From: a virus
Length of the DNA: 43,434 nucleotides
Reading direction: 5' to 3' (one strand)
IMG/VR virus record: IMGVR_UViG_3300028025_004598
Location: 1-43,434 of that record
A program made the position numbers and the translations under genes. Positions 23,605 through 29,859 of the stretch are shown piece after piece. Below the pieces are notes generated by a model. That model did not search any database. It saw only the letters and a list, made by a program, of their open reading frames with translations, and was not told where the DNA came from. Every line of letters starts with the position of its first letter. The stretch's first letter is position 1.

Positions 23605-24006
23605 TTAAACGTTGTAATGTTTAGCATGTTCTATTCGATGGCAATTAGAACACAATACTTCACATTTTGCTATTTCGTTCATTATTACATCTTTATTTTT
23701 TAACACAGGATTAATGGATGCAAAATGAAATGATTTAGTCGATGGATCTATATGGTGGAAATCTAATGCAGCAGGATGGGCAAATCCACATCTATTGCAA
23801 CTTAGTGTTTTCTTAAAGTCGTAGAACCATTTCTTATTTTCTAAACCACGCCATATATAGTAATCTTTATTATTAGCATAATGTATTTTTTTGTCTGAGG
23901 ATTGACATGCTTTACACCATGATGACAAACCACTGACTTTGTTTTTGCGATTTTTATAGAAGTCACTAGCTTCTTTTTCTTGTTTACACTTCGAACATGT
24001 TCTCAT
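23605..24006 (-). CDS. HNH endonuclease inserted in the tRNA array
   Basis: From the ATG at 24006 the product is 133 residues: an N-terminal zinc-ribbon CSKCKQEKEASDFYKN with WCKACQ, then the HNH core CNRCGF, LDFHHIDPSTK and KCEVLCSNCHRIEH. It is a mobile endonuclease lying between tRNA-Ser and tRNA-Thr. An ATG at 24027 is part of the GTAATATGTATAA promoter element, so I reject it as start. Confidence 0.85.
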   Translation of the reverse strand: MRTCSKCKQEKEASDFYKNRKNKVSGLSSWCKACQSSDKKIHYANNKDYYIWRGLENKKWFYDFKKTLSCNRCGFAHPAALDFHHIDPSTKSFHFASINPVLKNKDVIMNEIAKCEVLCSNCHRIEHAKHYNV

Positions 24007-24019
24007 AATATATATTTTA

Positions 24020-24032
24020 TTATACATATTAC
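24020..24032 (-). promoter_or_regulatory. homing-endonuclease promoter element GTAATATGTATAA
   Basis: Exact 13-base match to the elements at 5426-5438 and 16608-16620, 13 bases before the chosen ATG. Confidence 0.6.
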
Positions 24033-24057
24033 GAGAGTTCGGAAGGGTGCGACCCAG

Positions 24058-24142
24058 CGGAAAAGATGCGATTCGAACGCATGGTACTTTTCAGTACGAC
24101 GGTTTTCAAGACCGTTGGTTTAAACCACTCACCCACTTTTCC
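24058..24142 (-). tRNA. tRNA-Ser (anticodon TGA)
   Basis: Acceptor GGAAAAG/CTTTTCC with discriminator G, anticodon stem ACGGT/ACCGT with loop CTTGAAA, a long variable arm GTACTGAAAAGTAC, and T arm ATGCG-TTCGAAT-CGCAT. All class II tRNA-Ser features are present; 85 bases. It begins immediately after the tmRNA coding piece. Confidence 0.93.
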
Positions 24143-24294
24143 AGTTCCCATTTAACTAAGCCAAATGGGATAAATGCTTTGAGTAAAACTACCTACTAGG
24201 CAGCAATGCTCATATGGTTTTGGTTGCCGTTTAAAGCGTTAAATAACTCTCAGTATACCGTACCTCATATGCAGTCAAAGCCAAATACACGCCC
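24143..24294 (-). ncRNA. ssrA: tmRNA coding piece (5' half) of a circularly permuted tmRNA
   Basis: The RNA begins GGGCGTG, followed by TATTTGGCTTTGA, equivalent to ATTCTGGATTCGA of E. coli tmRNA, then CTGCATAT (24274-24267). GGGCGTG pairs with CACGTCC of the acceptor piece, including G3-U70, and CTGCATAT is the exact complement of ATATGCAG there (helix P2). The tag frame runs 24228-24199: GGC resume codon, GNQNHMSIAA, then TAG TAG, inside a CTGCC/GGTAG hairpin as in helix P5. A TCCCATTT/AAATGGGA hairpin (24146-24170) ends the piece next to tRNA-Ser. 3' boundary is inferred. Confidence 0.86.
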
Positions 24295-24317
24295 ATATAT
24301 GATGTATTGTCGGTTTG
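24295..24317 (-). other. intervening segment of the permuted tmRNA gene
   Basis: These 23 bases separate the CCA of the acceptor piece from the first G of the coding piece. In known permuted tmRNA genes such a segment is removed by tRNA-processing enzymes, leaving two RNAs held by base pairing. Confidence 0.7.
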
Positions 24318-24384
24318 TGGTGGACGTGCTGGGTGTCGAACCCAGGTCCTGCATATTTTCCAGTGTACCTCACTGAATTATTCG
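24318..24384 (-). ncRNA. ssrA: tmRNA acceptor piece (3' half), lies upstream of coding piece
   Basis: The 3' end reads GGAC, T arm CTGGG-TTCGACA-CCCAG (24345-24329), CACGTCC (24328-24322), discriminator A and encoded CCA (24320-24318), the typical tmRNA 3' domain. No 5' acceptor strand lies before it; the matching GGGCGTG is found downstream at 24294. Upstream of the P2 strand ATATGCAG is a CAGTG-AGGTA-CACTG hairpin (24375-24361). The 5' boundary is set at the end of the tRNA-Met-like gene and is inferred. Confidence 0.86.
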
Positions 24385-24458
24385 TAGCAACGCTTCGGAA
24401 TCGAACCGAATTTGGTTGGCTTATGAGACCAATGAGATACCTTACCTCCCGCCTGCTA
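24385..24458 (-). tRNA. tRNA-Met-like (anticodon CAT) with irregular acceptor stem
   Basis: The anticodon stem TTGGT/GCCAA holds loop CTCATAA, and the T arm TTCGG-TTCGATT-CCGAA is perfect. Position 27 is reached exactly 26 bases from TAGCAGG. The acceptor pairs only as TAGCA/TGCTA plus GC/GC around an internal loop, so the gene is either atypical or decaying. CAT could also be Ile2 after lysidine modification. Confidence 0.65.
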
Positions 24459-24630
24459 TGTGTATGTTTTGCTGAGAGCACCACTAAAACATACAAACTT
24501 GTGCCAACATACGATTTGGAGCCGAGTGTGCGGCGACCGGGTTATCCCAATCCATTTACTCACATAAAGTGACGGCCTTGCGCTGCTTACGTTCCCGTGT
24601 ACTTTGGGCTAATATTTTCCTGTCTTTTCA
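24459..24630 (-). ncRNA. structured leader or RNA of unknown function
   Basis: Between the AlaRS-like gene and tRNA-Met lie hairpins: GATTGGG-ATAA-CCCGGTC, GCCG-CACACT-CGGC and a perfect 10-bp stem TGTATGTTTT/AAAACATACA around a 15-base loop. A CTCCAAA segment resembles a tRNA-Trp anticodon loop, but no complete tRNA folds. Treated as an unassigned transcribed RNA. Confidence 0.4.
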
Positions 24631-24642
24631 GTCAATATACGA
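24631..24642 (-). promoter_or_regulatory. putative promoter of the tRNA/tmRNA array
   Basis: The minus strand TCGTATATTGACTG, a TTYGTATATTSA-family element, lies at the head of the RNA array, after the AlaRS-like stop. Confidence 0.45.
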
Positions 24643-24668
24643 CATACATATGTGGGGGTCACGTTTTT

Positions 24669-25511
24669 TTACAGGAGATCTAAATCTACTCCGTGAGTAT
24701 CAAACCACCATTCCTTCGGCATGTCTGGATGTTTAACTACTAACCGTTCGTAACGTACCTTTGCTTTGTTTTGACGCTCCACTTCTTGTGTGAAGTATGG
24801 GTGTTCCATAGTACCACCCTGTACATACAGTTCGCGTAGCAATTTACGCAAAATATATCCTTGCTTTTGTGGTCCAGGTTTGTAGCCCGAGTCGATGATG
24901 CGTTCGATTGTTTCTCGCAGCGTATCCAGCGCGGACTTTACTTGTTCGCCATTCGCCATGAGCTCAAGGCGTTCCATGCCGAATCCAACGTCTATGAATT
25001 GATCTAACGTGTTCACTATGTTGCCTATTTCCACTCCGTTCACATAGAATTCAGTACAGTAACCACCCATTTCACCATCCGACCAGATACATTCCTCGTC
25101 TGTGGTGATGTTTAGGTGAGGGTACGCTTCGTACATGTGTTTCCACTCGTTTAGTTTGTCTGGGTGTATGGTGATTGTGTCTACTTTGATTTCGAGTGTG
25201 GATTCGATGAATCGCATCCAAAAGTGAACCGCTTGTTGCATGGTTAGCTCGCCAAATGAAAATAAACCGAGCATATTGAAGTGTAGCAAGTGTGTACCGT
25301 CGCCTATTTCCTCAATGTCCTGCAAACGAATACACGATTGTATGTTTGCGATTGTAGTGTTGTCCGGGTTTTTAAATTTGTGCTTGAATTGCTGCATACC
25401 CGCAGGACAAAACAAGGTAGTATCGTCGTATGGATTTACCTTGTTGTCGTGCTGAAACGGAATGGAATATGACTCGCAGTATTGTTGATATAGTGTGCGG
25501 ATGTCTTTCAT
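24669..25511 (-). CDS. alaS: compact alanyl-tRNA synthetase-like protein
   Basis: The 280-residue class II synthetase matches the AlaRS N-terminal half. It has LFCPAGMQQFKHKF at 33-46, motif 2 QSCIRLQDIEEIG with R62 followed by HFNMLGLFSFGE, SDGEMGGYCTEF at 144-155, and motif 3 DVGFGMERLE at 174-183. A helical part GYILRKLLREL (218-228) and DTHGVDLDLL (271-280) resemble GYVLRRIIRRA and DTYGFPVDLT of the tRNA-recognition region. Bacterial AlaRS is about 875 residues; editing and C-Ala domains are absent. Being adjacent to tRNA-Ala and tmRNA, it probably charges one or both. Confidence 0.83.
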   Translation of the reverse strand: MKDIRTLYQQYCESYSIPFQHDNKVNPYDDTTLFCPAGMQQFKHKFKNPDNTTIANIQSCIRLQDIEEIGDGTHLLHFNMLGLFSFGELTMQQAVHFWMRFIESTLEIKVDTITIHPDKLNEWKHMYEAYPHLNITTDEECIWSDGEMGGYCTEFYVNGVEIGNIVNTLDQFIDVGFGMERLELMANGEQVKSALDTLRETIERIIDSGYKPGPQKQGYILRKLLRELYVQGGTMEHPYFTQEVERQNKAKVRYERLVVKHPDMPKEWWFDTHGVDLDLL

Positions 25512-25516
25512 TGCGT

Positions 25517-25660
25517 CTATTTGTTTTGCGTGCGTAGGATTTCGTCTAGTGAAATTTTACTTTCGTGTACGATGCGTTTTTTAACTGGTTGCGGGCGTTT
25601 AACTGACGCTAACCATCCTTGCATGCATTCCGCTCTTTGTTTTGCTGTGTTTTTTGACAT
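25517..25660 (-). CDS. 47-residue basic protein upstream of AlaRS-like gene
   Basis: MSKNTAKQRAECMQGWLASV begins a Lys/Arg-rich frame ending RTQNK. It ends 5 bases before the AlaRS-like ATG, so it is probably in the same unit. It is not SmpB (too short, no matching motif). RNA binding is possible from charge only. Confidence 0.55.
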   Translation of the reverse strand: MSKNTAKQRAECMQGWLASVKRPQPVKKRIVHESKISLDEILRTQNK

Positions 25661-25686
25661 GTTTATATATATTTTTATGTTTGGTT

Positions 25687-25698
25687 AAATATACAAAT
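25687..25698 (-). promoter_or_regulatory. putative promoter for AlaRS unit
   Basis: The minus strand ATTTGTATATTTAACC follows a GTGTAT-ACC-ATACAC hairpin, about 27 bases before the 47-residue gene. Confidence 0.45.
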
Positions 25699-25722
25699 AG
25701 TGTGTATGGTATACACGTATTT

Positions 25723-26334
25723 TTAAAAGGTAAGTGCTAAATTGAAGCCCAAACGTTTGTTTATGTCCTGGATTGTAGTTTCAGTGCAAACTGGGTCAAT
25801 TGTGTTTGTGAATACTAGTGCATGTACTACTGTATGTGTACGTAAATTGTATACTACTTTCCAGCATTTAGTGGGTATACGCATTTTTGCTTTAACGGTG
25901 GTTGTTTCCCATATACCACCACATATCACTAGCAGTGAATCGGTTTGTGATTCGTGGCGTATTTTGGTTTCCCACTGTTTCCACACACCACGATTGAGTG
26001 CAGTGGTTTGGGGTAAACAATTGTACAGCCTAAATGTTTCGTCGGATAAATGGCAATCGTACGCGAAGTCTTCCGCGTTTGCTAAATGTCCACGGTCGTA
26101 GCCTGAATGGCTATATTCGTGGTTGAGTAGTGGTAGTTTGGTTGGGTTTGTCCATCGGTCGCTGCGTTTACAGTCTCCCCCGCCTTTGTATATGACGTAT
26201 TTTACGTATACCGGTTGCTTGAGTTTTTTACTGATGTATGACTTGTAGTGTGGGGTGGAAATGATTGTGTCAATGGTTTGGCTGAATAGCGCAGATGTAA
26301 CTAGTAGCAGTATAGCTAGTATTGTGTGTTTCAT
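25723..26334 (-). CDS. secreted DNA/RNA non-specific endonuclease
   Basis: 203 residues with a signal peptide MKHTILAILLLVTSALFSQ. The beta-beta-alpha-metal active site is YDRGHLANAEDF (DRGH at 80-83) with ALNRGVWKQWE supplying the metal-binding Asn. It resembles NucA/Serratia-type nucleases, exported to periplasm or medium. It could degrade host or competing DNA at the envelope; this is inferred. Confidence 0.88.
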   Translation of the reverse strand: MKHTILAILLLVTSALFSQTIDTIISTPHYKSYISKKLKQPVYVKYVIYKGGGDCKRSDRWTNPTKLPLLNHEYSHSGYDRGHLANAEDFAYDCHLSDETFRLYNCLPQTTALNRGVWKQWETKIRHESQTDSLLVICGGIWETTTVKAKMRIPTKCWKVVYNLRTHTVVHALVFTNTIDPVCTETTIQDINKRLGFNLALTF

Positions 26335-26358
26335 ATGTGGATGGTGGTAAAGTTAAAG

Positions 26359-26382
26359 GAACCCACTGCTAAGAGTGGGTTC
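26359..26382 (-). terminator. terminator after tRNA-Ala
   Basis: A perfect 9-bp stem GAACCCACT / AGTGGGTTC with a 6-base loop is followed by CTTTAACTTT on the minus strand, 4 bases after the tRNA. Confidence 0.7.
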
Positions 26383-26386
26383 GAAG

Positions 26387-26460
26387 TGGAGAATGCCAGA
26401 GTCAAACTGGCGACCTCTACATTGCAAGTGTAGCGCTCTAATCAACTGAGCTAATCCCCC
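26387..26460 (-). tRNA. tRNA-Ala (anticodon TGC)
   Basis: Acceptor GGGGGAT/ATTCTCC contains the G3-U70 alanine identity pair and discriminator A. D arm GCTC/GAGC, anticodon stem CTACA/TGTAG with loop CTTGCAA, T arm GCCAG-TTTGACT-CTGGC. CCA is not encoded. The cognate synthetase-like gene lies 0.9 kb downstream. Confidence 0.95.
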
Positions 26461-26486
26461 ATTTATATCAATACATATGTGGTGAC

Positions 26487-26801
26487 CTATTCAAAGTCGA
26501 TTTCTACTGGATGAATTACCACCTTCCCATTTACTAAATGCACTAACGGTTTGCCGTTCCAACCCACATTTTGCAGGAACTCAGCATTTACAAATTCGTC
26601 GATGGTTTCAATGTAACATTGACCATACGCACAAGATATTTGCTCGTACAGTTCCTCCATTACTTTCGGGTCGATTTCAATGATACCGTCGATTCTAGTG
26701 ACAGCCATTTGCTCAGCATTAGCTAGTACGCATGAATTGTCTGCGGATAAAATGTATGGTTCGTTTTCGAGGTAAACCATGTTTGCTCGGGTTAAGTTCA
26801 T
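26487..26801 (-). CDS. hypothetical protein
   Basis: 104 residues, acidic, with no recognised motif; ends VNGKVVIHPVEIDFE. Overlaps the next upstream gene by 4 bases (ATGA), so it is the last coding gene before tRNA-Ala. Confidence 0.6.
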   Translation of the reverse strand: MNLTRANMVYLENEPYILSADNSCVLANAEQMAVTRIDGIIEIDPKVMEELYEQISCAYGQCYIETIDEFVNAEFLQNVGWNGKPLVHLVNGKVVIHPVEIDFE

Positions 26802-27052
26802 TTGAGTGATTTGTTTAGTATGTTTGTGATTGCGTCTACGTGTTCGGGGAATACCTTGTGTATATTCACTACAGCACTACCCGCCTTCTTAAATATTATG
26901 GAATAACGGAAAAATGGAAATTGCTCGTGCAGTTTGGTGAATTCTTTGTCCAAACATGCAATGGCACCAGGCTCGTCTATGGTCATGCCCGGGAATGGGC
27001 TGATGAGTTGCCATTTCCACTTTTCGTTAAATTCATCCAATGTCATATCCAC
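26798..27052 (-). CDS. hypothetical protein
   Basis: 84 residues, MDMTLDEFNEKWKWQLISPF, a small alpha/beta protein of unknown family. It overlaps the metallophosphoesterase stop by 10 bases. Confidence 0.6.
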   Translation of the reverse strand: MDMTLDEFNEKWKWQLISPFPGMTIDEPGAIACLDKEFTKLHEQFPFFRYSIIFKKAGSAVVNIHKVFPEHVDAITNILNKSLK

Positions 27053-27759
27053 ACAATTTCGTTTGTGATGTGGTCCCAGTCAAATGTGAATGGTTTGTTT
27101 GCGTAATTGTATCGCTCGTTTAGTACCGATGCGTTAAAGTGGTGGGTATGTCCGTCGAAATAATGGCCATTTCCACTGTGGATGTGACCCGAAACATGTA
27201 TTTTTGGTCGAATTACATCGATACGCTCGCGCAATAGTTCGCAGCCTAAATGCGTATCGCGACGGTACTGGGTTGTATCGTTGTATCCCCATGCCGGGCC
27301 GTGAGTGATTAGTATGTGTGTGTTGTCTGGTATGACTGCCCATTTTTCGGCTAGTTCCGGACCATTGCGCGGAAGGTTGAAAGCCCAATCGAAGAAAGCC
27401 GGCTGCCACGGCGAACCATAAATGCGAATATTGTTTTCGGGTTCATCGCCATTGTGACCATCCTCGTACAACACACAAGTGTCGTCCTCAAGGTAGTCGA
27501 TGGTTTTGTATCCGGTTAATATGCCGCGCATGGTTTCCGGTTCGTTTTGCATAACGCGATCGTGGTTACCAGCGATGAATATTTTTGTTTCGTATGTGGT
27601 TATGGCGTCGAACCAGTCGAAGAATTGACGTGCTTCGGTTTGGCTATAACCATCGGTCATGAAATCGCCCGCGTGAATTAATATGTCGCCGCCAGGTAAA
27701 TCACCGTTTAACTGGTTATGTTTTGCGTGAGTGTCAGATATAAGTGTAACTCGTTTCAT
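27043..27759 (-). CDS. calcineurin-like metallophosphoesterase
   Basis: 238 residues with all family blocks: LISDTHAKH, HAGDFMTDG, IAGNHDRVM, LITHGPAWGYND and VSGHIHSGNGHYFDG. It hydrolyses phosphoesters with two metals; the substrate is unknown. A phage role in nucleotide or RNA-end repair is possible. Separate operon with AAATATACG upstream element near 27775. Confidence 0.92.
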   Translation of the reverse strand: MKRVTLISDTHAKHNQLNGDLPGGDILIHAGDFMTDGYSQTEARQFFDWFDAITTYETKIFIAGNHDRVMQNEPETMRGILTGYKTIDYLEDDTCVLYEDGHNGDEPENNIRIYGSPWQPAFFDWAFNLPRNGPELAEKWAVIPDNTHILITHGPAWGYNDTTQYRRDTHLGCELLRERIDVIRPKIHVSGHIHSGNGHYFDGHTHHFNASVLNERYNYANKPFTFDWDHITNEIVWI

Positions 27760-27786
27760 ATGTTTCTAAATATGTTTAAATATACG

Positions 27787-28365
27787 CTAATCCCACAGCT
27801 TCTCCAAGTTTCTTTCCAACATTTTAAACAATATACGTTTACAACGTTCTTCATTGTAGTGCGATATAGCGAACGCAAGGTCTTTTCTGTCGCTTGGGTC
27901 GAAGTTAATGCCGGTATTAATTTTACCCGCAAGTATTTGCTTGTATACGCGAGAATATTTCGCGAAGTACGGATCGAAATCCTCGGATGTAACGTGAATT
28001 TCAAGTTGTTTGTAGTCTGGTTTGTCGTCTATGTCGATGAATTCCCACTCCGTCTCGTGGTGGTCCATGTATTCAATGCCGTAGTAGCCATCACGATTGC
28101 GCTCAATTAGTTTGGCCATGGTTCGAGCACGGTCAACGTATGCTTGTGAGTTTACGAATGTGTTACGTTTAGCCAAATATTTAGCTTGTTGCTCGAGTTT
28201 GAACTGGATTACATCGTATGTAAATGAATGATCCCAGTCGCGGTCGCGCCATACAAGGGGGAACCATTTGATTAAATTACGCATGCTAGTGCCTATGTTG
28301 CGTACGTAGCTTGATAGGCCGAAGTATTTGATGTCGGCTACGAATCGTTTAAATGGGTTACTCAT
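27787..28365 (-). CDS. conserved phage protein, unknown function
   Basis: 192 residues; the segment KWFPLVWRDRDWDHSFTYDVIQF is one I recall from many phage proteins without known role. The C-terminal half is rich in charged helices. Overlaps the preceding gene by ATGA. Confidence 0.72.
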   Translation of the reverse strand: MSNPFKRFVADIKYFGLSSYVRNIGTSMRNLIKWFPLVWRDRDWDHSFTYDVIQFKLEQQAKYLAKRNTFVNSQAYVDRARTMAKLIERNRDGYYGIEYMDHHETEWEFIDIDDKPDYKQLEIHVTSEDFDPYFAKYSRVYKQILAGKINTGINFDPSDRKDLAFAISHYNEERCKRILFKMLERNLEKLWD

Positions 28366-28868
28366 ATGCTTTGTTTTTTTGGTCTGCCGCGACGTTCCAC
28401 TTTGGTCGTGCGGGATGGATATATTTTTTGTATGTAAATATACAACTCCTCTAGTGTACCGCCAAATATTTCTACTTCTTGGTAGTATTGCTCTTTGGTT
28501 ATGGCGAATTCACGGGTGAAATTCTTGCATATGTTGTGCAGCATTTCTTCCTCGTGTACGCGGAAGTCTTCCCACAGGCGTTTACGGCGGGCGAAGTCTA
28601 CTGCGTGTTTTTCCAGTAGTTTTACCATGTCGCCGCTACATTCGCTGTATTTTTGGTTGATTTCGTGTTCGCACAGGTGTGCTTGCCAAAAGTAATGGCT
28701 GAATTCAAATTCACCATTGCGTATGCGTTGCAGGAATGTGGCACCCTTTGGTAGTGGTGGATATTTTGTGTCAAATCGTCTCCACCATCTGAATTGGTTG
28801 TATTTGATGGGGGTGAGTTTTGATATGTGTGTATTGATGGTTTTGAGTGGGTGTGTTGTATATAGCAT
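28362..28868 (-). CDS. phage protein with C-terminal AT-hook-like motif
   Basis: From the ATG at 28868 (context CAAGGTTATG) the product is 168 residues, aromatic-rich and helical, ending RRGRPKKQSI, an AT-hook-like RGRPKK. A longer frame to 28931 would run through the promoter element, so I reject it. DNA binding is plausible, function unknown. Confidence 0.65.
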   Translation of the reverse strand: MLYTTHPLKTINTHISKLTPIKYNQFRWWRRFDTKYPPLPKGATFLQRIRNGEFEFSHYFWQAHLCEHEINQKYSECSGDMVKLLEKHAVDFARRKRLWEDFRVHEEEMLHNICKNFTREFAITKEQYYQEVEIFGGTLEELYIYIQKIYPSRTTKVERRGRPKKQSI

Positions 28869-28883
28869 AACCTTGATTTTTAG

Positions 28884-28895
28884 TGGAATATACGA
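28884..28895 (-). promoter_or_regulatory. putative early/middle promoter element
   Basis: The minus strand GTTCGTATATTCCAC lies 16 bases before the ATG at 28868. Confidence 0.45.
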
Positions 28896-28932
28896 ACATA
28901 AGGTGAGGATACCAAGTATTTTTAAACACAAA

Positions 28933-28950
28933 TGGCTCCTTGCGGAGCCA
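28933..28950 (-). terminator. hairpin with GCAA tetraloop
   Basis: TGGCTCC-GCAA-GGAGCCA followed by TTTGTG on the minus strand; an exact copy of the hairpin at 14868-14885. Confidence 0.65.
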
Positions 28951-28969
28951 AATGTTGATGGGAAATCTA

Positions 28970-29041
28970 CTATGAATTGGTGGGTTTACCGATAACTGTA
29001 TTACCCGTGATTTTAACTTGGCTTCGTATTGTTTTAGACAT
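28970..29041 (-). CDS. 23-residue possible micropeptide
   Basis: ATG at 29041 opens MSKTIRSQVKITGNTVIGKP and stops at 28970, filling the gap between the 240-residue gene and a terminator hairpin. Coding is possible but unproven at this size. Confidence 0.3.
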   Translation of the reverse strand: MSKTIRSQVKITGNTVIGKPTNS

Positions 29042-29054
29042 ATGCGTTTATATA

Positions 29055-29777
29055 TTAATTGTACTGGATGGTTTTGAATTTACCGTTCATGGATTCAAAT
29101 GAACGGATTCCGTCTTTTGGTATGAGTGAAACTGATACACTAATTAGTTCATATACAGCTAATGTGCGCTGGAAATTTGTGGTGTGGAATGAACTTGCAA
29201 ATATTGCGTCTATTCTCGAGTTAATGGATGCGCGTGTTTCGCTACGCCATTTCTCAAATAGCTCCACAACATATTCTGCGTCTTTTTTGCTTAGGCCACG
29301 GTCGATTAAATGACGCTCGCCTTTTAAACAGTAATTGTCTACAATGCTGTTTAGTGTTTTACGGATGATTTGTTTTAATTCGTCGCGGGATGTTTCGCCT
29401 TGCTTGTGTTGTGCGGAAATAATGGTGATGAGTTGTTTCATGTTTAAATGTATTTCCTCGAGCATAATGTTAAGGAAATCATGAAATACGCGTGTTTTGG
29501 TTTCACCACCGTCTTCTTCGTCGAAGTCATGGTGTTTGATTGCGGCCCTAACTTCAAATATAACGCTGAATACATCGTGGTACATTAAGTCCTCAAAGCG
29601 GTAGTTGCCGTTGAGTATGTCTCGGTTGATTTCGCGTTTGGTTTTGTATTGCTGTATTTTTTTGCTAATTGCGTCTTTGTAGAAGTATGACACAATGAGT
29701 AGTACCATCACGATGAATGTGAGGACCGGTGGTAAACTGCTAAATTTGCTTACGAATGAGGTAAATAGGTTGTCCAT
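29055..29777 (-). CDS. membrane-anchored helical protein
   Basis: 240 residues: a span VLTFIVMVLLIVSYFY near residues 18-33, then long charged helices. No enzymatic motif. Function unknown; cytoplasmic body expected. Preceded by a late-type TTTATGTATAAAAC stretch near 29803-29816. Confidence 0.65.
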   Translation of the reverse strand: MDNLFTSFVSKFSSLPPVLTFIVMVLLIVSYFYKDAISKKIQQYKTKREINRDILNGNYRFEDLMYHDVFSVIFEVRAAIKHHDFDEEDGGETKTRVFHDFLNIMLEEIHLNMKQLITIISAQHKQGETSRDELKQIIRKTLNSIVDNYCLKGERHLIDRGLSKKDAEYVVELFEKWRSETRASINSRIDAIFASSFHTTNFQRTLAVYELISVSVSLIPKDGIRSFESMNGKFKTIQYN

Positions 29778-29838
29778 TTAAATTAAATTGTTAATGTTTT
29801 ATACATAAACAAAACGGTCCATATTTCCATATGGTTAT

Positions 29839-29852
29839 GCTTATACATATAC
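29839..29852 (-). promoter_or_regulatory. possible late-type promoter (GTATATGTATAAGC)
   Basis: The minus strand GTATATGTATAAGC between the two membrane-protein genes resembles the ATATKTATAA core of late-type elements. Weak on its own. Confidence 0.35.
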
Positions 29853-29859
29853 ACTAACT

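Noticed and set aside
24318-24384. Reading this piece as an ordinary tRNA
   Set aside because: No 5' acceptor strand, D arm or anticodon arm can be placed upstream; the only fitting acceptor and P2 partners lie downstream at 24267-24294.
24275-24572. Frames on both strands through the tmRNA and tRNA-Met region
   Set aside because: They cross the acceptor stem, T arms and anticodon arm of RNA genes; open by chance.
23240-24660. CRISPR-like array in the repeat-rich RNA region
   Set aside because: No regularly spaced direct repeats; the repeats are tRNA arms, hairpins and one 9-base duplicate.
25517-25660. Possible SmpB partner for the tmRNA
   Set aside because: 47 residues is far below SmpB (about 150) and no SmpB motif is present; SmpB would have to come from the host or elsewhere in the phage.
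28869-28931. Longer start (28931) for the AT-hook-like protein
   Set aside because: It would translate through the promoter-like element at 28884-28895; the ATG at 28868 has the usual GGTTATG context.
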